Part shown: positions 50,800 through 61,300 of the stretch, piece after piece
Position numbering within the stretch: position 1 is the stretch's first letter
Layout of the letters: each line of letters begins with the position of its first letter
Assembly (NCBI GenBank): GCA_947445115.1
Contig: CANFCG010000012.1
Coordinates: 1-64,000 of the forward strand
Source: Comamonadaceae bacterium
GTDB taxonomy: Bacteria > Pseudomonadota > Gammaproteobacteria > Burkholderiales > Burkholderiaceae_C
DNA length: 64,000 nucleotides
Direction: 5' to 3'
Notes under the pieces: generated by a model
What the model was told of the DNA's origin: nothing
The model's input: only the letters and a program-made list of their open reading frames with translations
The model's database searches: none
Made by a program: the position numbers and the translations under genes

Positions 50800-51618
50800 A
50801 TGTTCTACGTCACCCCTGCCTTTGCGATGACGGCTTTTGCACTCTTTGGGGTGTGCATTGGCAGTTTTTTAAACGTTGTGATTCATCGCTTGCCAAAGAT
50901 GCTGGAAGCGCAATTTGATAGCGCGGAGGAGCAAGTAGCGTTACCCCTCACACTGAGCAAGCCCGCCTCCCGATGCAGTCACTGTGGTCATTTAATCCGC
51001 TGGTTCGAAAACATTCCCGTACTTAGCTATCTATTTTTGCGCGGAAAATGCGCAGCTTGCCAAGCGCCAATTGGCGTTCGTTATCCACTCATTGAGTTAG
51101 CATGCACACTTGTTTTTGTGTACTGCGCTTGGCGCTGGCATTTCACTTGGACTGCGGCGGCGTATTCTTTATTCGGTGCGGCTTTATTGACGTTGGCCGC
51201 GATTGATTGGGACACCACTTATTTGCCAGATGACATCACCGTACCGCTGACGTGGGCGGGCTTGGCTTTGGCGGGGTTGGGTTTGCTACCTTCTGTGACG
51301 CTACAGCAATCGCTTGCAGGCGCTTGCTTTGGCTATGTATCGCTGTGGCTTGTTTACTGGGCATTTAAGTTGATCACTGGGCGCGAGGGCATGGGCTACG
51401 GCGACTTCAAGCTCTATGCTGCAATTGGTGCCTGGCTGGGTTGGCAGGCCTTGATTCCCACGGTGCTAGTGGCGGCCAGCCTTGGGGCGGTCATTGGGCT
51501 GGCGATGAAACACACGAAGCAGGAGCGCCAAATCGACGGTGTGAGTGGCTATGTGCCTTTTGGTCCATTTTTAGCTTTTGGTGCTGCGCTGGAGTTGGTG
51601 ACATCATGGCAACTTTAA
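50800..51618 (+). CDS. pilD: Prepilin peptidase / N-methyltransferase
   Basis: Inner-membrane aspartyl protease that cleaves and methylates type IV prepilins and pseudopilins; 272 aa. N-terminal cytoplasmic zinc loop with two CxxC pairs (CSHCGHL and GKCAACQ), active-site aspartates in LAAIDWDTTYLPD and GMGYGDFKLYAA, about eight helices. Ends 13 bp inside coaE. No pilB or pilC gene is in the window. Confidence 0.95.
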   Translation: MFYVTPAFAMTAFALFGVCIGSFLNVVIHRLPKMLEAQFDSAEEQVALPLTLSKPASRCSHCGHLIRWFENIPVLSYLFLRGKCAACQAPIGVRYPLIELACTLVFVYCAWRWHFTWTAAAYSLFGAALLTLAAIDWDTTYLPDDITVPLTWAGLALAGLGLLPSVTLQQSLAGACFGYVSLWLVYWAFKLITGREGMGYGDFKLYAAIGAWLGWQALIPTVLVAASLGAVIGLAMKHTKQERQIDGVSGYVPFGPFLAFGAALELVTSWQL

Positions 51619-52202
51619 TCGGGCTCACAGGCGGTATTGGCAGCGGCAAAAGTACGGTAGCAGCCATCTTGCAAGACTTTGGCGCAGCGGTTGTGGACGC
51701 TGATGCGATTTCACGCGCAATTACGGCCGCAGGCGGCGCGGCCATTTCTGCGATAGGCCTTGCCTTCGGGCAGAGTTTTGTGGACAAGAGTGGCGCACTG
51801 GATCGCGCACGGATGCGAGAGTTTGTGTTCTCAGATAGCACCGCTAAGCAAACGTTGGAGGCTATTGTTCACCCGCTCATCAAGCTGGAGATGGAGCGCC
51901 AAATTGCGGCAGCAACATCGTCGCTCGTTGTGCTGGATCTGCCACTCTTGGCTGAAAACACCAGCTTTAATGGCTGGCGAGCTAGGTTGGATAAGGTCTG
52001 CGTGGTGGATTGTTCACCTGAGACCCAAATCAAACGTGTGATGGCGCGAAGCGGTATGACTCCACAGCAGGTAGAGGCCGTGATGAGCAACCAAGCGACA
52101 CGGGAAGCCCGCATGGCGATAGCCGATGTGATAATTACCAATGAAGAATTAACGCTGGACGAGCTAAAAATGCTCGTTAAAGCTGCAATAATCGACGCGT
52201 GA
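51606..52202 (+). CDS. coaE: Dephospho-CoA kinase
   Basis: Last step of coenzyme A synthesis; 198 aa. P-loop GLTGGIGSGKST at residues ~6-17, DADAISR, and LDLPLLAE. The ATG at 51606 is chosen because the P-loop must lie near the N-terminus; the open frame upstream is inside pilD. Its stop overlaps the zapD start by 4 bp. Confidence 0.96.
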   Translation: MATLIGLTGGIGSGKSTVAAILQDFGAAVVDADAISRAITAAGGAAISAIGLAFGQSFVDKSGALDRARMREFVFSDSTAKQTLEAIVHPLIKLEMERQIAAATSSLVVLDLPLLAENTSFNGWRARLDKVCVVDCSPETQIKRVMARSGMTPQQVEAVMSNQATREARMAIADVIITNEELTLDELKMLVKAAIIDA

Positions 52203-52954
52203 TTCTTTACGAACATCCCTTCAATGAACGTATCCGAACGTATTTACGTTTGGAGCACTTGTATGCACGCTTAGATGTTTTGGCAGCACGTGACACGGCC
52301 ATTGACCATCACTATGCGCTAGCCACATTGTTTGAAATTATGGATGTCGCAGGCCGTGCAGAATTAAAAACGGATGTCCTGAAAGATTTAGATAAGCAAA
52401 AAAATGCTTTTATGTCTTACCGTGACAATCCTGCGATTGACGAGAGCGCACTCACTAAAGTCATCACGGAATTGGAAGCTGCGTTTACGGGATTGAGTCA
52501 AACGCCAGGCCGTGTCGGTGGTGTGCTTGGCGAGAACGATTGGTTGATGTCCGTTCGCAGCCGAGTCAGCATTCCTGGGGGCACTTGCTCGTTTGATTTA
52601 CCAACTTATTTTGCATGGCAACATCTGCCTACCGAGGTTCGTCAGCTGGATTTACAGCCTTGGATGAATGCGCTACGGCCCATGCAAGGCGCAGTCAGCT
52701 TGCTATTACGCTTGGTGCGAGACTCTGGTTCTGCACAAAAAATGATCGCAATTTCCGGTAATTTTCAGCAATATATTCCGCAAGGAAAGCCGTATCAGCT
52801 GGTGCGCATTTTGATAGATGAGAGCTTAGGCGTCGTGCCTGAAATGTCGGTGAACCGTTTGCTGGTGACCGCCAGATTTGTGAACTGCTCGGTGTCAGGG
52901 CGCTCACAACAAACGCCAAACGATGTGGCGTTTGAGCTCACTCTGTGCCACTAA
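52199..52954 (+). CDS. zapD: Cell division protein ZapD
   Basis: 251 aa (YacF family); binds FtsZ and bundles protofilaments in the Z-ring. Starts GTG, ILYEHPFNERIRTYLRLEHLY; conserved middle DSG..QKMIAISGNFQQ. Coupled to coaE. The usual third gene, yacG, is not present; a convergent Nudix gene follows with a 4-bp overlap. Confidence 0.95.
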   Translation: MILYEHPFNERIRTYLRLEHLYARLDVLAARDTAIDHHYALATLFEIMDVAGRAELKTDVLKDLDKQKNAFMSYRDNPAIDESALTKVITELEAAFTGLSQTPGRVGGVLGENDWLMSVRSRVSIPGGTCSFDLPTYFAWQHLPTEVRQLDLQPWMNALRPMQGAVSLLLRLVRDSGSAQKMIAISGNFQQYIPQGKPYQLVRILIDESLGVVPEMSVNRLLVTARFVNCSVSGRSQQTPNDVAFELTLCH

Positions 52955-53406
52955 TGGGTAGTATCGAGCTGTAGCCAGCCCAATACGGGCAAGGCTCCTG
53001 GCAAGATGGGCGATAGATTGGTGGGAAGCTCAACCCATTCAAAATTCTGCCCTTCATGCATCGTGAGCACCCCAGTCCAACTTGTAACTTTGCAAAAATG
53101 TAGTCTAACCAACGCATGTGGGTAATCCACCATTTGCTCGCGCCAAACGAGGGTGCTTACACTGTCAATCGCTAGGCCAATTTCCTCGATCAGTTCGCGG
53201 TGCAGTGCTTGCATCACGGTCTCACCCGTTTCTAATTTTCCGCCTGGAAACTCCCAGTAGCCTGCATAAACCTTACCTTCAGGGCGCGTGGTCATGAGGT
53301 AGTGTCCTTCGGTGTTCACCAAGATGCCAACGGCAACCTCCGTCACGGCTCTATTCACGCCGCCCATACGCTCTAAGTTTCCATCCGCAATCAAAGGTTC
53401 AGACAT
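52951..53406 (-). CDS. Nudix hydrolase, MutT-like
   Basis: 151-aa nucleotide pyrophosphohydrolase of the MutT type (8-oxo-dGTP cleanup likely). Full Nudix box from GGKLETGETVMQALHRELIEE to IGL. The start at 53406 (MSEPLIADGNLE) lies just after the end of the DUF815 ATPase gene; the longer frame is inside that gene. Residues before the domain are few, as in MutT. Confidence 0.93.
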   Translation of the reverse strand: MSEPLIADGNLERMGGVNRAVTEVAVGILVNTEGHYLMTTRPEGKVYAGYWEFPGGKLETGETVMQALHRELIEEIGLAIDSVSTLVWREQMVDYPHALVRLHFCKVTSWTGVLTMHEGQNFEWVELPTNLSPILPGALPVLGWLQLDTTH

Positions 53407-53407
53407 G

Positions 53408-54292
53408 CTATGCCTTGTGTTGATTGCCAACATAATCCTTGGCAAACTGATACGCCACGCGCCCTGAGCGCGAGCCGCGCTCCAGTGCCCACACAAGGGC
53501 GTGAGGACGAGCTGCGGAAAATTCGCTTACAGGAACACCTAAATGTGCGAGCCACTGATTCGCAATCGTGAGGTACTCGTTCTGCGTAAACGGATAAAAA
53601 CTAACCCAAAGTCCAAAGCGTTCCGATAGCGAAATCTTCTCTTCGACGCCTTCGCCTGGATGCACCTCGCCATCGTCCGTGTGCGTGTACGTGAGGTTTT
53701 CTTTCATGTACTCGGGTAGTAAATGGCGACGGTTACTGGTCGCGTAAATGAGGACGTTGGGGGTAGATGCAGCTACCGATCCGTCCAGAACCGATTTCAG
53801 AGCCTTATAGCTAGATTCTCCGTCCTCAAAGCTCAAATCGTCGCAAAACACGATGAATTTTTCAGGGCGATTGGCGGTGATATCAACGATGTCGGATAGA
53901 TCCACGAGATCTGCCTTGTCCACTTCGATGAGCCGTAAACCCTTATCTGTAAAGGCGTTCAAGCATGCTTTTATGAGTGACGACTTGCCTGTGCCGCGTG
54001 CACCTGTGAGCAAAACGTTGTTAGCAGGTAGGCCGTTTACGAAGTGCTCGGTGTTGCGCGCAATTTTTTCTTTTTGAATATCGATTTCTTTCAAGTCGTC
54101 GAGTGAGAGCTTGGCAATGTGCTGCACGGGCTCAAGCGACCCATGTCCCGATGCGCGTTTGCGGTAACGCCATGCGACCGCGGCACTCCAATCAGGCGCT
54201 TGCAGAGGCTGGGGCAGAGCGCGCTCTAGTTTTTCGGTCAGCGTTTCAATGCTGATAACTAGGCGCTCGATGAGTTTTTCAGTGTTGTTCAT
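53408..54292 (-). CDS. DUF815-family AAA-type ATPase
   Basis: 294-aa cytoplasmic ATPase with P-loop GARGTGKSSL (~96-105), Walker B-like FIVFCDDLSFED and a sensor region IYATSNRRHLLPE. Family function unknown; the gene is commonly next to mutT and argJ in Burkholderiales. Probably translated with the Nudix gene, 1 bp apart. Confidence 0.92.
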   Translation of the reverse strand: MNNTEKLIERLVISIETLTEKLERALPQPLQAPDWSAAVAWRYRKRASGHGSLEPVQHIAKLSLDDLKEIDIQKEKIARNTEHFVNGLPANNVLLTGARGTGKSSLIKACLNAFTDKGLRLIEVDKADLVDLSDIVDITANRPEKFIVFCDDLSFEDGESSYKALKSVLDGSVAASTPNVLIYATSNRRHLLPEYMKENLTYTHTDDGEVHPGEGVEEKISLSERFGLWVSFYPFTQNEYLTIANQWLAHLGVPVSEFSAARPHALVWALERGSRSGRVAYQFAKDYVGNQHKA

Positions 54293-54304
54293 AATAAGTT
54301 CATC

Positions 54305-54324
54305 CTTCCCGCGAAGGCGGGAAT
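54305..54324. repeat. dRS3-like repeat, single copy
   Basis: CTTCCCGCGAAGGCGGGAAT, one change from the core, between argJ and the DUF815 ATPase gene. No facing partner. Confidence 0.85.
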
Positions 54325-54331
54325 TCAGGTT

Positions 54332-55564
54332 TTAAGAGCGGTAATCCGCATTAATAGTCACGTACTCGTGCGACAAATCACAAGTCCAAACCGTGTCGGA
54401 GATCGTACCGCGGCCAAGATTGACGCGCACGGTGATTTCAGATTTTTTCATCACGCGCTGACCGTCGGCTTCTTGGTAGTCGGGGTTGCGCCCACCGTTT
54501 TTGGCCACGCAAACATCGTCCAAATACAAATCGATTTTGTTTTGATCGAGATCTGCAATGCCCGCATAGCCCACCGCCGCCAAGATACGTCCAAGGTTTG
54601 GGTCGCTGGCAAAGAACGCTGTTTTAACGAGTGGTGAGTGCGCAATCGCATAGCCCGCTTTTAAGCATTCTTCCGTTGTTTTTCCGCCTTCGATCGTGAC
54701 GGTAATGAACTTGGTCGCGCCTTCGCCGTCACGCACGATTGAGTGCGCCAGATATTGAGCGACTTCTAAAAGCGCACTCTTGAAAACCACGGCTGACATG
54801 GCCTGCAGGCTTGTGATGCGCGGCATCTTGCTTGCATTGCTAGCCATCACCATAAATGAATCGTTGGTCGATGTGTCACCGTCCACGCTGATACGGTTGA
54901 AGGATGCGTTGGCAATATCCGAAGTCATGGCTTGCAGTACTTCAGCGTCGATGTTCGCGTCGGTGGCGATGTAGCCCAGCATCGTTGCCATGTTGGGGCG
55001 AATCATGCCCGCGCCTTTGCTAATACCCGTAATCGTGATCACATGTCCATCAATCATCACTTGCACGCTCTTGGCCTTGGCCTGCGTGTCCGTGGTCATG
55101 ATGGCGTGGGCGGCGCGGTACCAATTGTTTTCACTCGCGTTTTCAATCGCGACAGGCATGCCTGCCATCACGCGATCCACGGGCAGCGGCTCCATGATGA
55201 CACCTGTGGAGAAGGGCAGTATCTGCGAGGCTTGCAAGTCAAGATGCTCGGCAAGCCTTGTGCAGCAAGCCTTAGCGTTGGACATCCCTTCAGCGCCTGT
55301 GCCAGCATTGGCGTTACCTGTGTTGATGACGAGAGCACGAACGCTCGCGCGGTGTGACTTCAAAACATCTTGGCAAATCTGCACAGGTGCAGCGCAAAAA
55401 CGATTGGTAGTGAACACGCCTGCAACCGATGCGCCTTCTGGTAGCAGCATCACGGTCAGGTCGTCGCGATTCGCTTTGCGAACACCAGCTTGTGCAATGC
55501 CGACGCGGATGTCACTCACGGGCTTTAAGTCGAGTGCTTGAATAAGGGGAAGATTAACGGCCAT
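54332..55564 (-). CDS. argJ: Bifunctional ornithine acetyltransferase / N-acetylglutamate synthase
   Basis: Recycles the acetyl group from N-acetylornithine to glutamate in arginine synthesis; 410 aa. Self-cleavage site at A193-T194 in [10 protein letters not shown], where Thr194 becomes the N-terminal nucleophile of the beta chain. Oxyanion-hole threonines in NTGNANAGTG and [11 protein letters not shown] separate argA is also present at 62320. Confidence 0.97.
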   Translation of the reverse strand: MAVNLPLIQALDLKPVSDIRVGIAQAGVRKANRDDLTVMLLPEGASVAGVFTTNRFCAAPVQICQDVLKSHRASVRALVINTGNANAGTGAEGMSNAKACCTRLAEHLDLQASQILPFSTGVIMEPLPVDRVMAGMPVAIENASENNWYRAAHAIMTTDTQAKAKSVQVMIDGHVITITGISKGAGMIRPNMATMLGYIATDANIDAEVLQAMTSDIANASFNRISVDGDTSTNDSFMVMASNASKMPRITSLQAMSAVVFKSALLEVAQYLAHSIVRDGEGATKFITVTIEGGKTTEECLKAGYAIAHSPLVKTAFFASDPNLGRILAAVGYAGIADLDQNKIDLYLDDVCVAKNGGRNPDYQEADGQRVMKKSEITVRVNLGRGTISDTVWTCDLSHEYVTINADYRS

Positions 55565-55590
55565 GTCTGGTGGATCTCTACAATAAATGG

Positions 55591-56139
55591 ATGATAAAAA
55601 AACTGATGGTAATTATCGCCGCGCTATTGCTATTTCAGGGCGCAGCCGAGGCTTGGACGCATTCGCACAGTGGGACGCACCCTAGGAGCAAACGCGCTCC
55701 GCCGCAAGCTTTTACGGCCGTGGTGACGCATGTGACCGATGGCGACACGATTTGGGTCTCTGTGGGGGGTGGTGTACAGGCGATTGATGTACGACTCCAA
55801 GGTATTGACGCGCCAGAGATTTGCCAAGATTACGGGGGTGTTGCTGCTGGAGCGCTCTTGCAGCATCTGCAACATCAAACCGTAAGCGTGACGGGCAGGG
55901 CGCGTGATAAATACGGACGTATGGTGGCAAAGGTCAGTTTGAACGGTCAAGATGTGGGCGCATGGTTAGTCGAGAACGGTCATGCGTGGTCGTATCACAA
56001 CAAGCGGTCGCTCGGACCTTACGGCAAACAAGAAACTGCTGCAAGGCAAGCAGGGCATGGTCTGTGGGCTAGTAGCTCACCGATAGAGCCAAAGCTATTT
56101 CGCAAGCGGACGAAATGTTACAAGCCTAGCCACAAATAG
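55591..56139 (+). CDS. Secreted thermonuclease-like (SNc) nuclease
   Basis: 182-aa staphylococcal-nuclease-fold protein. Signal peptide ([21 protein letters not shown]) with cleavage near A25, so probably periplasmic or secreted. Nuclease core: [24 protein letters not shown] (arginine and catalytic acid) and [11 protein letters not shown] (second arginine). GTG at 55570 would add seven polar residues before the signal; ATG at 55591 preferred. Cys-containing tail CYKPSHK. Overlaps the convergent ThiF-like gene by 14 bp. Confidence 0.88.
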   Translation: MIKKLMVIIAALLLFQGAAEAWTHSHSGTHPRSKRAPPQAFTAVVTHVTDGDTIWVSVGGGVQAIDVRLQGIDAPEICQDYGGVAAGALLQHLQHQTVSVTGRARDKYGRMVAKVSLNGQDVGAWLVENGHAWSYHNKRSLGPYGKQETAARQAGHGLWASSSPIEPKLFRKRTKCYKPSHK

Positions 56140-56884
56140 AGCAGCTTGGATTTTTCACAATTTTAATTTCATCAAACGCCATACGCTTGCCGTCAATCAT
56201 CAAGAGTCTGCCAATCATCTGACTGCTCATTCCCGATAGGATTTTGAGCGCTTCTGCCGCTTGCATCGTCCCCACCATACCGACCAGCGGGCCTAATACG
56301 CCAAGGGTGCTGCACGCGGTTTCCTCAAAGTCTTGCTCAGGCGGGAAGACGCAGGCGTAGCAGGGGGATGGCTCGTGCGATTGCCCATACTTTCTTGAGT
56401 GGTAGACGCTCAATTGCCCATCCAGCCGAATGGCAGAGCCGCTGACCAATGGTTTGCCGTGCTCCACGCAGGCGGCGTTGATGGCGTGGCGGGTAGTGAA
56501 GTTATCGGTGCAATCCAAAACCACATCGGCTTGCAGCACATATCCAGCAAGGCTTGCAGCAGTTGCACGTTCGCAGAGCGCATGGACATTGACCTCGGGG
56601 TTAATGTCGAGCATGGCCGCTTTTGCGGACTCGACTTTGGTCATGCCTGCACGGGCAGTAGTGTGGGCAATTTGACGCTGTAAATTGGTGAAATCTACCG
56701 TGTCGTGATCGAACAGTGTGATAGTTCCAACGCCTGCCGCAGCAAGGTACAAAGCGGCTGGAGAGCCCAGCCCACCCGCGCCCACGATGAGAGCGTGACT
56801 TTTGCAAATGCGCTCTTGGCCTTCGATGCCGACCTCACTCAGCAAGATGTGGCGCGAGTAGCGAAGGAGTTGCTCGTCGGTCAC
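56126..56884 (-). CDS. moeB: MoeB/ThiF-type adenylyltransferase (E1-like)
   Basis: Activates the C-terminal glycine of a ubiquitin-like sulfur carrier (MoaD or ThiS) by adenylylation; 252 aa. Nucleotide site VGAGGLGSPAALYLAAAG, RQIAH, DCTDNF, catalytic-cysteine region TACSTLGVLGP, and zinc cysteines CYAC and CSIC. Could serve molybdopterin (fits moaA/mobA in the window) or thiamine synthesis. Overlaps the protease gene by 4 bp. Confidence 0.9.
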   Translation of the reverse strand: MTDEQLLRYSRHILLSEVGIEGQERICKSHALIVGAGGLGSPAALYLAAAGVGTITLFDHDTVDFTNLQRQIAHTTARAGMTKVESAKAAMLDINPEVNVHALCERATAASLAGYVLQADVVLDCTDNFTTRHAINAACVEHGKPLVSGSAIRLDGQLSVYHSRKYGQSHEPSPCYACVFPPEQDFEETACSTLGVLGPLVGMVGTMQAAEALKILSGMSSQMIGRLLMIDGKRMAFDEIKIVKNPSCSICG

Positions 56885-58365
56885 TGCTCTTTTTTCTCTT
56901 CCTTGCGTTCAACCTGAATTTTGCTGGTCATCACAGGTTTGCCTTGCAATTGATTGAGCGCTTGGCGAAGCTGGAAGTCACGCTCCGAGCCAAACTCTGG
57001 AATTAAACGATCTTTTGGATCTTTTTTGGCTTCTTCCTCAAGGCGCTTGCGGGCTTCTTCTTTCGCCGTCTCAAGCGCCTTGGTTTTGGCTGCGCGTATT
57101 TCAGCAGACTCTTCGCCTTGCTGGTTCTTTAGGTGCTTGTCGTAATCGGCTTCTTTGGAGCGCAGCACGGCAAACGGGCTACCGCCTTCGGTTTCATCCA
57201 CCAACACATCGGGCAAGATGCCAATGGATTGAATCGAGCGTCCATTGGGTGTGTAGTAACGCGCGATGGTTAGTTTGAGCGCGGCGTTCTCGCCCAGCGG
57301 ACGAATGTTTTGCACGGAACCCTTGCCAAAGGTTTGGCTGCCCATAATCAAAGCGCGTTTATGGTCTTGCAATGCGCCCGAGACGATCTCACTGGCAGAG
57401 GCAGAACCTTCATTGACCAAGACAACGAGCGGTACTTTTTTGAGTGCAGCAGGCAGACCGGCTAACGGATCAGAAGCAGCAGAGGCTCGGTAAAAATCGG
57501 GCGCGGCCTTGTACACGTACTGACTTTCTTTGAGTTGACCATTGGTCGATACGACTGGCACGTTCGGTGGCAAGAATGCGGTCGAAATAGCCACGGCACC
57601 ATCCAACAAGCCTCCTGGATCGTTTCGTAGATCTAGGATCAAACCTTTGATTTTTGGGTTTTGCTTATAGAGGGCTTTAGCTTGACGTGCAAAATCTTCC
57701 ACCGTTTGCTCTTGAAACTGCACCACACGGATCCAGCCGTAGTCTTCGTCAATTAATTTTGATTTAACGGATTGCGTTTTGATCACGTCACGCACAATCG
57801 TCACAGGGAAAGTCTTGTCTTCTGAGCGACGGAAAATGGTGAGCACGACTTTGGTTTTGGGCTCGCCGCGCATGCGCTTAACCGCATCGTTCATCGAGTT
57901 GCCCTTGGTGTTCCAATCGTCCACCTTTGTAATCAAGTCATTGGCTTTAATGCCAGCCCTAAATGCGGGCGAGCCCTCAATCGGCGAGACCACTTTCACG
58001 TAGCCATCTTCGGTACTGATTTCGATGCCAACGCCAATAAATTTCCCGCTCGTGCCTTCGGTGAACTCTTTGAGAGCTTTTTTATCAAAATACGTCGAAT
58101 GTGGATCGAGTCCAGCCACCATGCCAGCAATAGCGTCGGTGATCAATTTTTTCTCGTCTGTGGCCTCAACATAATCACTTTTAATCATGCCAAAGACTGC
58201 TGCAAATTGCTGCATTTCATCCAGCGGAAGCGGCGCTAATGAACCGCGTGCAACGGCTTGCAGCTGCGTACTAATCAACGCGCCAGCTAGCGCACCAATT
58301 GAAATCCAACTCACAATTTTTAATTTGGAACCCATTTTGATTCTTAAAAAATGCTCTAAAACCAT
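56881..58365 (-). CDS. ctpA: C-terminal processing protease, S41 family
   Basis: Periplasmic serine protease with membrane anchor, 494 aa. Signal/anchor (LKIVSWISIGALAGALIS), N-terminal helical domain, PDZ domain (~95-170, GVGIEISTEDGYVKVVSP), then catalytic serine in NEGSASASEIV and lysine in GSQTFGKGSVQ. The Lys/Glu-rich C-terminal ~90 residues are likely helical. An ATG at residue 11 may be the true start. Confidence 0.94.
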   Translation of the reverse strand: MVLEHFLRIKMGSKLKIVSWISIGALAGALISTQLQAVARGSLAPLPLDEMQQFAAVFGMIKSDYVEATDEKKLITDAIAGMVAGLDPHSTYFDKKALKEFTEGTSGKFIGVGIEISTEDGYVKVVSPIEGSPAFRAGIKANDLITKVDDWNTKGNSMNDAVKRMRGEPKTKVVLTIFRRSEDKTFPVTIVRDVIKTQSVKSKLIDEDYGWIRVVQFQEQTVEDFARQAKALYKQNPKIKGLILDLRNDPGGLLDGAVAISTAFLPPNVPVVSTNGQLKESQYVYKAAPDFYRASAASDPLAGLPAALKKVPLVVLVNEGSASASEIVSGALQDHKRALIMGSQTFGKGSVQNIRPLGENAALKLTIARYYTPNGRSIQSIGILPDVLVDETEGGSPFAVLRSKEADYDKHLKNQQGEESAEIRAAKTKALETAKEEARKRLEEEAKKDPKDRLIPEFGSERDFQLRQALNQLQGKPVMTSKIQVERKEEKKEQ

Positions 58366-58396
58366 ACCCCATGCGGGTTGCGAGGCGATTTCCGAG

Positions 58397-61300
58397 CTAG
58401 GTGCACAGTATAGACCATGCCTTATCCAAGCGTTTGGTGCTGACGGGCTGCGGGGTCCGTAGCTCTTGGGCGAAGAAGCTCACGCGTAGCTCCTCTAATA
58501 ACCATCGATATTCATCAAGCCTTGCGTCCATTTTTCCTTTTTGATCAATCATACGGCGCAAGTAGCGCTGCTCTAGCGGGCGCAGCTCAGCAAGTTTTGA
58601 GGCATCACGCGCTGGATCGGCTCGCCACTTTTCTAGACGCATCACGATGGCTTTGAGATAACGCGGCAGATGTTGCAGTTGTGCGTAGGGCGTTTGCGCC
58701 GCAAAGCCTTTGGACATAAGCTTTTCTAGCTGTTGTTGGCAGTCCGTAATAGGTTCGGTTGCAGCTTTGTTATCTTTGATTTTTCGGATGGCTGAGGCGT
58801 ATTCCAAGAGCACGCTGCCCACCATGCGCGAGACCTCACCCGCAATCAAAGTGAGTCTGCCCCGGCCTTCTTCCACACTCTTTTTGAATGCGAATTCGTC
58901 GCTCGGTAGTGGGTCCGTGAGGAAGGCGCGATCGAGTGCCAAGTTGATGATCTGTGTCTTCAATTCGTCGGCGGTGCCAAGTGGCATGTAAAGCGCCGAC
59001 ATCTTCAAGATGTCGGGGATATTTTTCTCTAGGTACTTGATAGCGTCTTTAATTTGTAGAGCCACCAATCGCCGCAAACCCTCACGGTGCTTGGCTTGCG
59101 CAACATCGGGTTCATCAAACACTTCGATGGTGACCGCGTCGCCTGCGTCAATCAGGGCGGGGAAGCCGATCATGGTTTGCTTGCCGTTTGATATTTCCAT
59201 GAGCTCGGGGAGCTCGCCGAAGGACCAAGTGGTGTGGCGGGCGGCAGTCGCGTTTTTGGCGCTCGCCGCTGAATTGGGGTCAGACCCTAATTTCGTCTGT
59301 ACTTGATTTGCACTCGCCGCCAAACCAATTGGGGACAGACCACCTTTCGACTCTTCGCGTTGCTTCGCGTCAAAAATGGGTCTGTCCCCAATTGTTTGGC
59401 TACCTAACTTCAATCCTGCCAGCGCTTGAAATGCGCCGCGTGCTTGACTTCCTAGCTCGGCTTTGAGTGCCACTAAGTTGCGGCCTGTCCCAAGTTGCCT
59501 GCCATGCTCATCGACCACGCGAAAGTTCATGAAGTGATGCGGCAAGAGCATGTCGGCTTTGAAGTCGTTGCGCTTGATGTCCAAGCTCGTCTCGTCGCGT
59601 GCGCGTTTGAGTAGTGCGTCTAGCAGTCCGCCGTGCGCCCAAGCAATCGGCTCGCAGAGCACGCCAGATAGGCGTTCCGACGATGTTGGCAACGGCACAA
59701 AACGCGAACGTGGGCGCTGAGGCAGGCTTTTTAGCAGCGCCCAGATCTTGTCTTTCAGCATGCCGGGCACTAGCCATTCGCAGCGATCTTCGCTCACTTG
59801 ATTGAGCGCGAAAATAGGAATTTCGACCGTCAGACCGTCGCCTGCGTGGCTCGGGTCATGCAGATAGGTTGCTTTGCAATCGACGCCGCCAAGCCGAATG
59901 ATTTTTGGAAACTGATCGGTGGTGATGCCCGCCGCCTCGTGCCGCATCAGCTCTTCGCGTGACAAAAGCAGTAGCTTGGGATTGGCTTTAACGGTCTGTT
60001 TAAACCACTTCTCAAACGTGTGCCCACTGCACACATCTTGCGGGATGTGCTGGTCGTAAAACGCAAAAATGAGTTCGTCATCGACCAGTACATCTTGGCG
60101 GCGCGACTTGTGCTCAAGCTCTTCGACCTTCGCAATCATTTTGATATTGGCTTGCAAGAAGGGGAGGGGTGTCTCCCAGTTGCCAGCGACCAAAGCCTGG
60201 CGGATAAAGACCTCCCGAGCACCCGAGGGGTCAATCTTGGAAAAATCCACGCGGCGATTGTGATAGACGATGAGACCATACAGCGTGGCACGTTCCAGCG
60301 CCATGACTTGCCCAGCCTTCTTTTCCCAGTGCGGATCGAGCAATTGTTTTTTAAGCAAATGATCGGCAACTTTTTCAATCCACTGCGGGTCGATATTTGC
60401 AATACCACGTCCAAAAAGGCGCGTGGTCTCCACCAGCTCCGAGCACATAATCCAGCGCCCCGGCTTCTTAGATAAGTTACGCCCAGGGTGCGGATAAAAC
60501 TTGATGCCACGCGCACCCAAGTACCAATCTTCTTCGTCCGATTTGCAGCCGATATTGCCCAGCAGTCCCGCCATCACGCACATGTGCAGCGCTTCAAACG
60601 TAGCGGGTAGCGCGTGCCCTGCCTTCAGCCCCAAATGCTCTTTAGCCGCCAGTTGCAATTGCTGATAAATATCCCGCCATTCCCGCACACGCCGTGCCGA
60701 GATGAAGTTGGCTTTGAGAGCTGTCTCCTGTTGGCGCCGTGAACCAGTTTGTTCGTCCAGCCATTTCCATAATTTCAGGTAACCGACAAACTCACTTTTT
60801 TCATCGTCAAACTTAGCGTGTGCTTGGTCGGCTTGCGATTGTTTGTCCATCGGACGGTCACGTACATCCTGCACAGAAATCGCGCTGGCAATCACGAGCA
60901 CTTCGTCCAAAGCCCCACGGGTATTGGCTTCTAAGAGCATGCGCCCTAGGCGTGGATCGAGTGGCAGCTTGGCAAGCTGCATGCCCAGCGGCGTGATGTT
61001 GTTCGCCTCGTCCACCGCGCCTAGCTCGTTCAGCAGTTGGTAGCCATCGGCAATGGCGCGTCCGCTGGGGCTTTCCAAAAATGGGAAGTCTTCCACGCCG
61101 CCAAGGTGCAAAGACTTCATGCGCAAGATGACACCCGCAAGGGAGGACCGAAGAATTTCGGGATCGGTAAACGGTGCGCGACCTGCAAAATCCAGATCGC
61201 TGTACAGGCGGATGCAAATGCCATTGGCGACACGCCCGCATCGCCCTGCGCGTTGGTTAGCGGCTGCTTGACTAATCGGTTCGACCAGAAGCTGTTCAAC

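Noticed and set aside
51441-51605. N-terminal extension of coaE
   Set aside because: Inside pilD in another frame; would place the P-loop 60 residues from the N-terminus, unlike the family.
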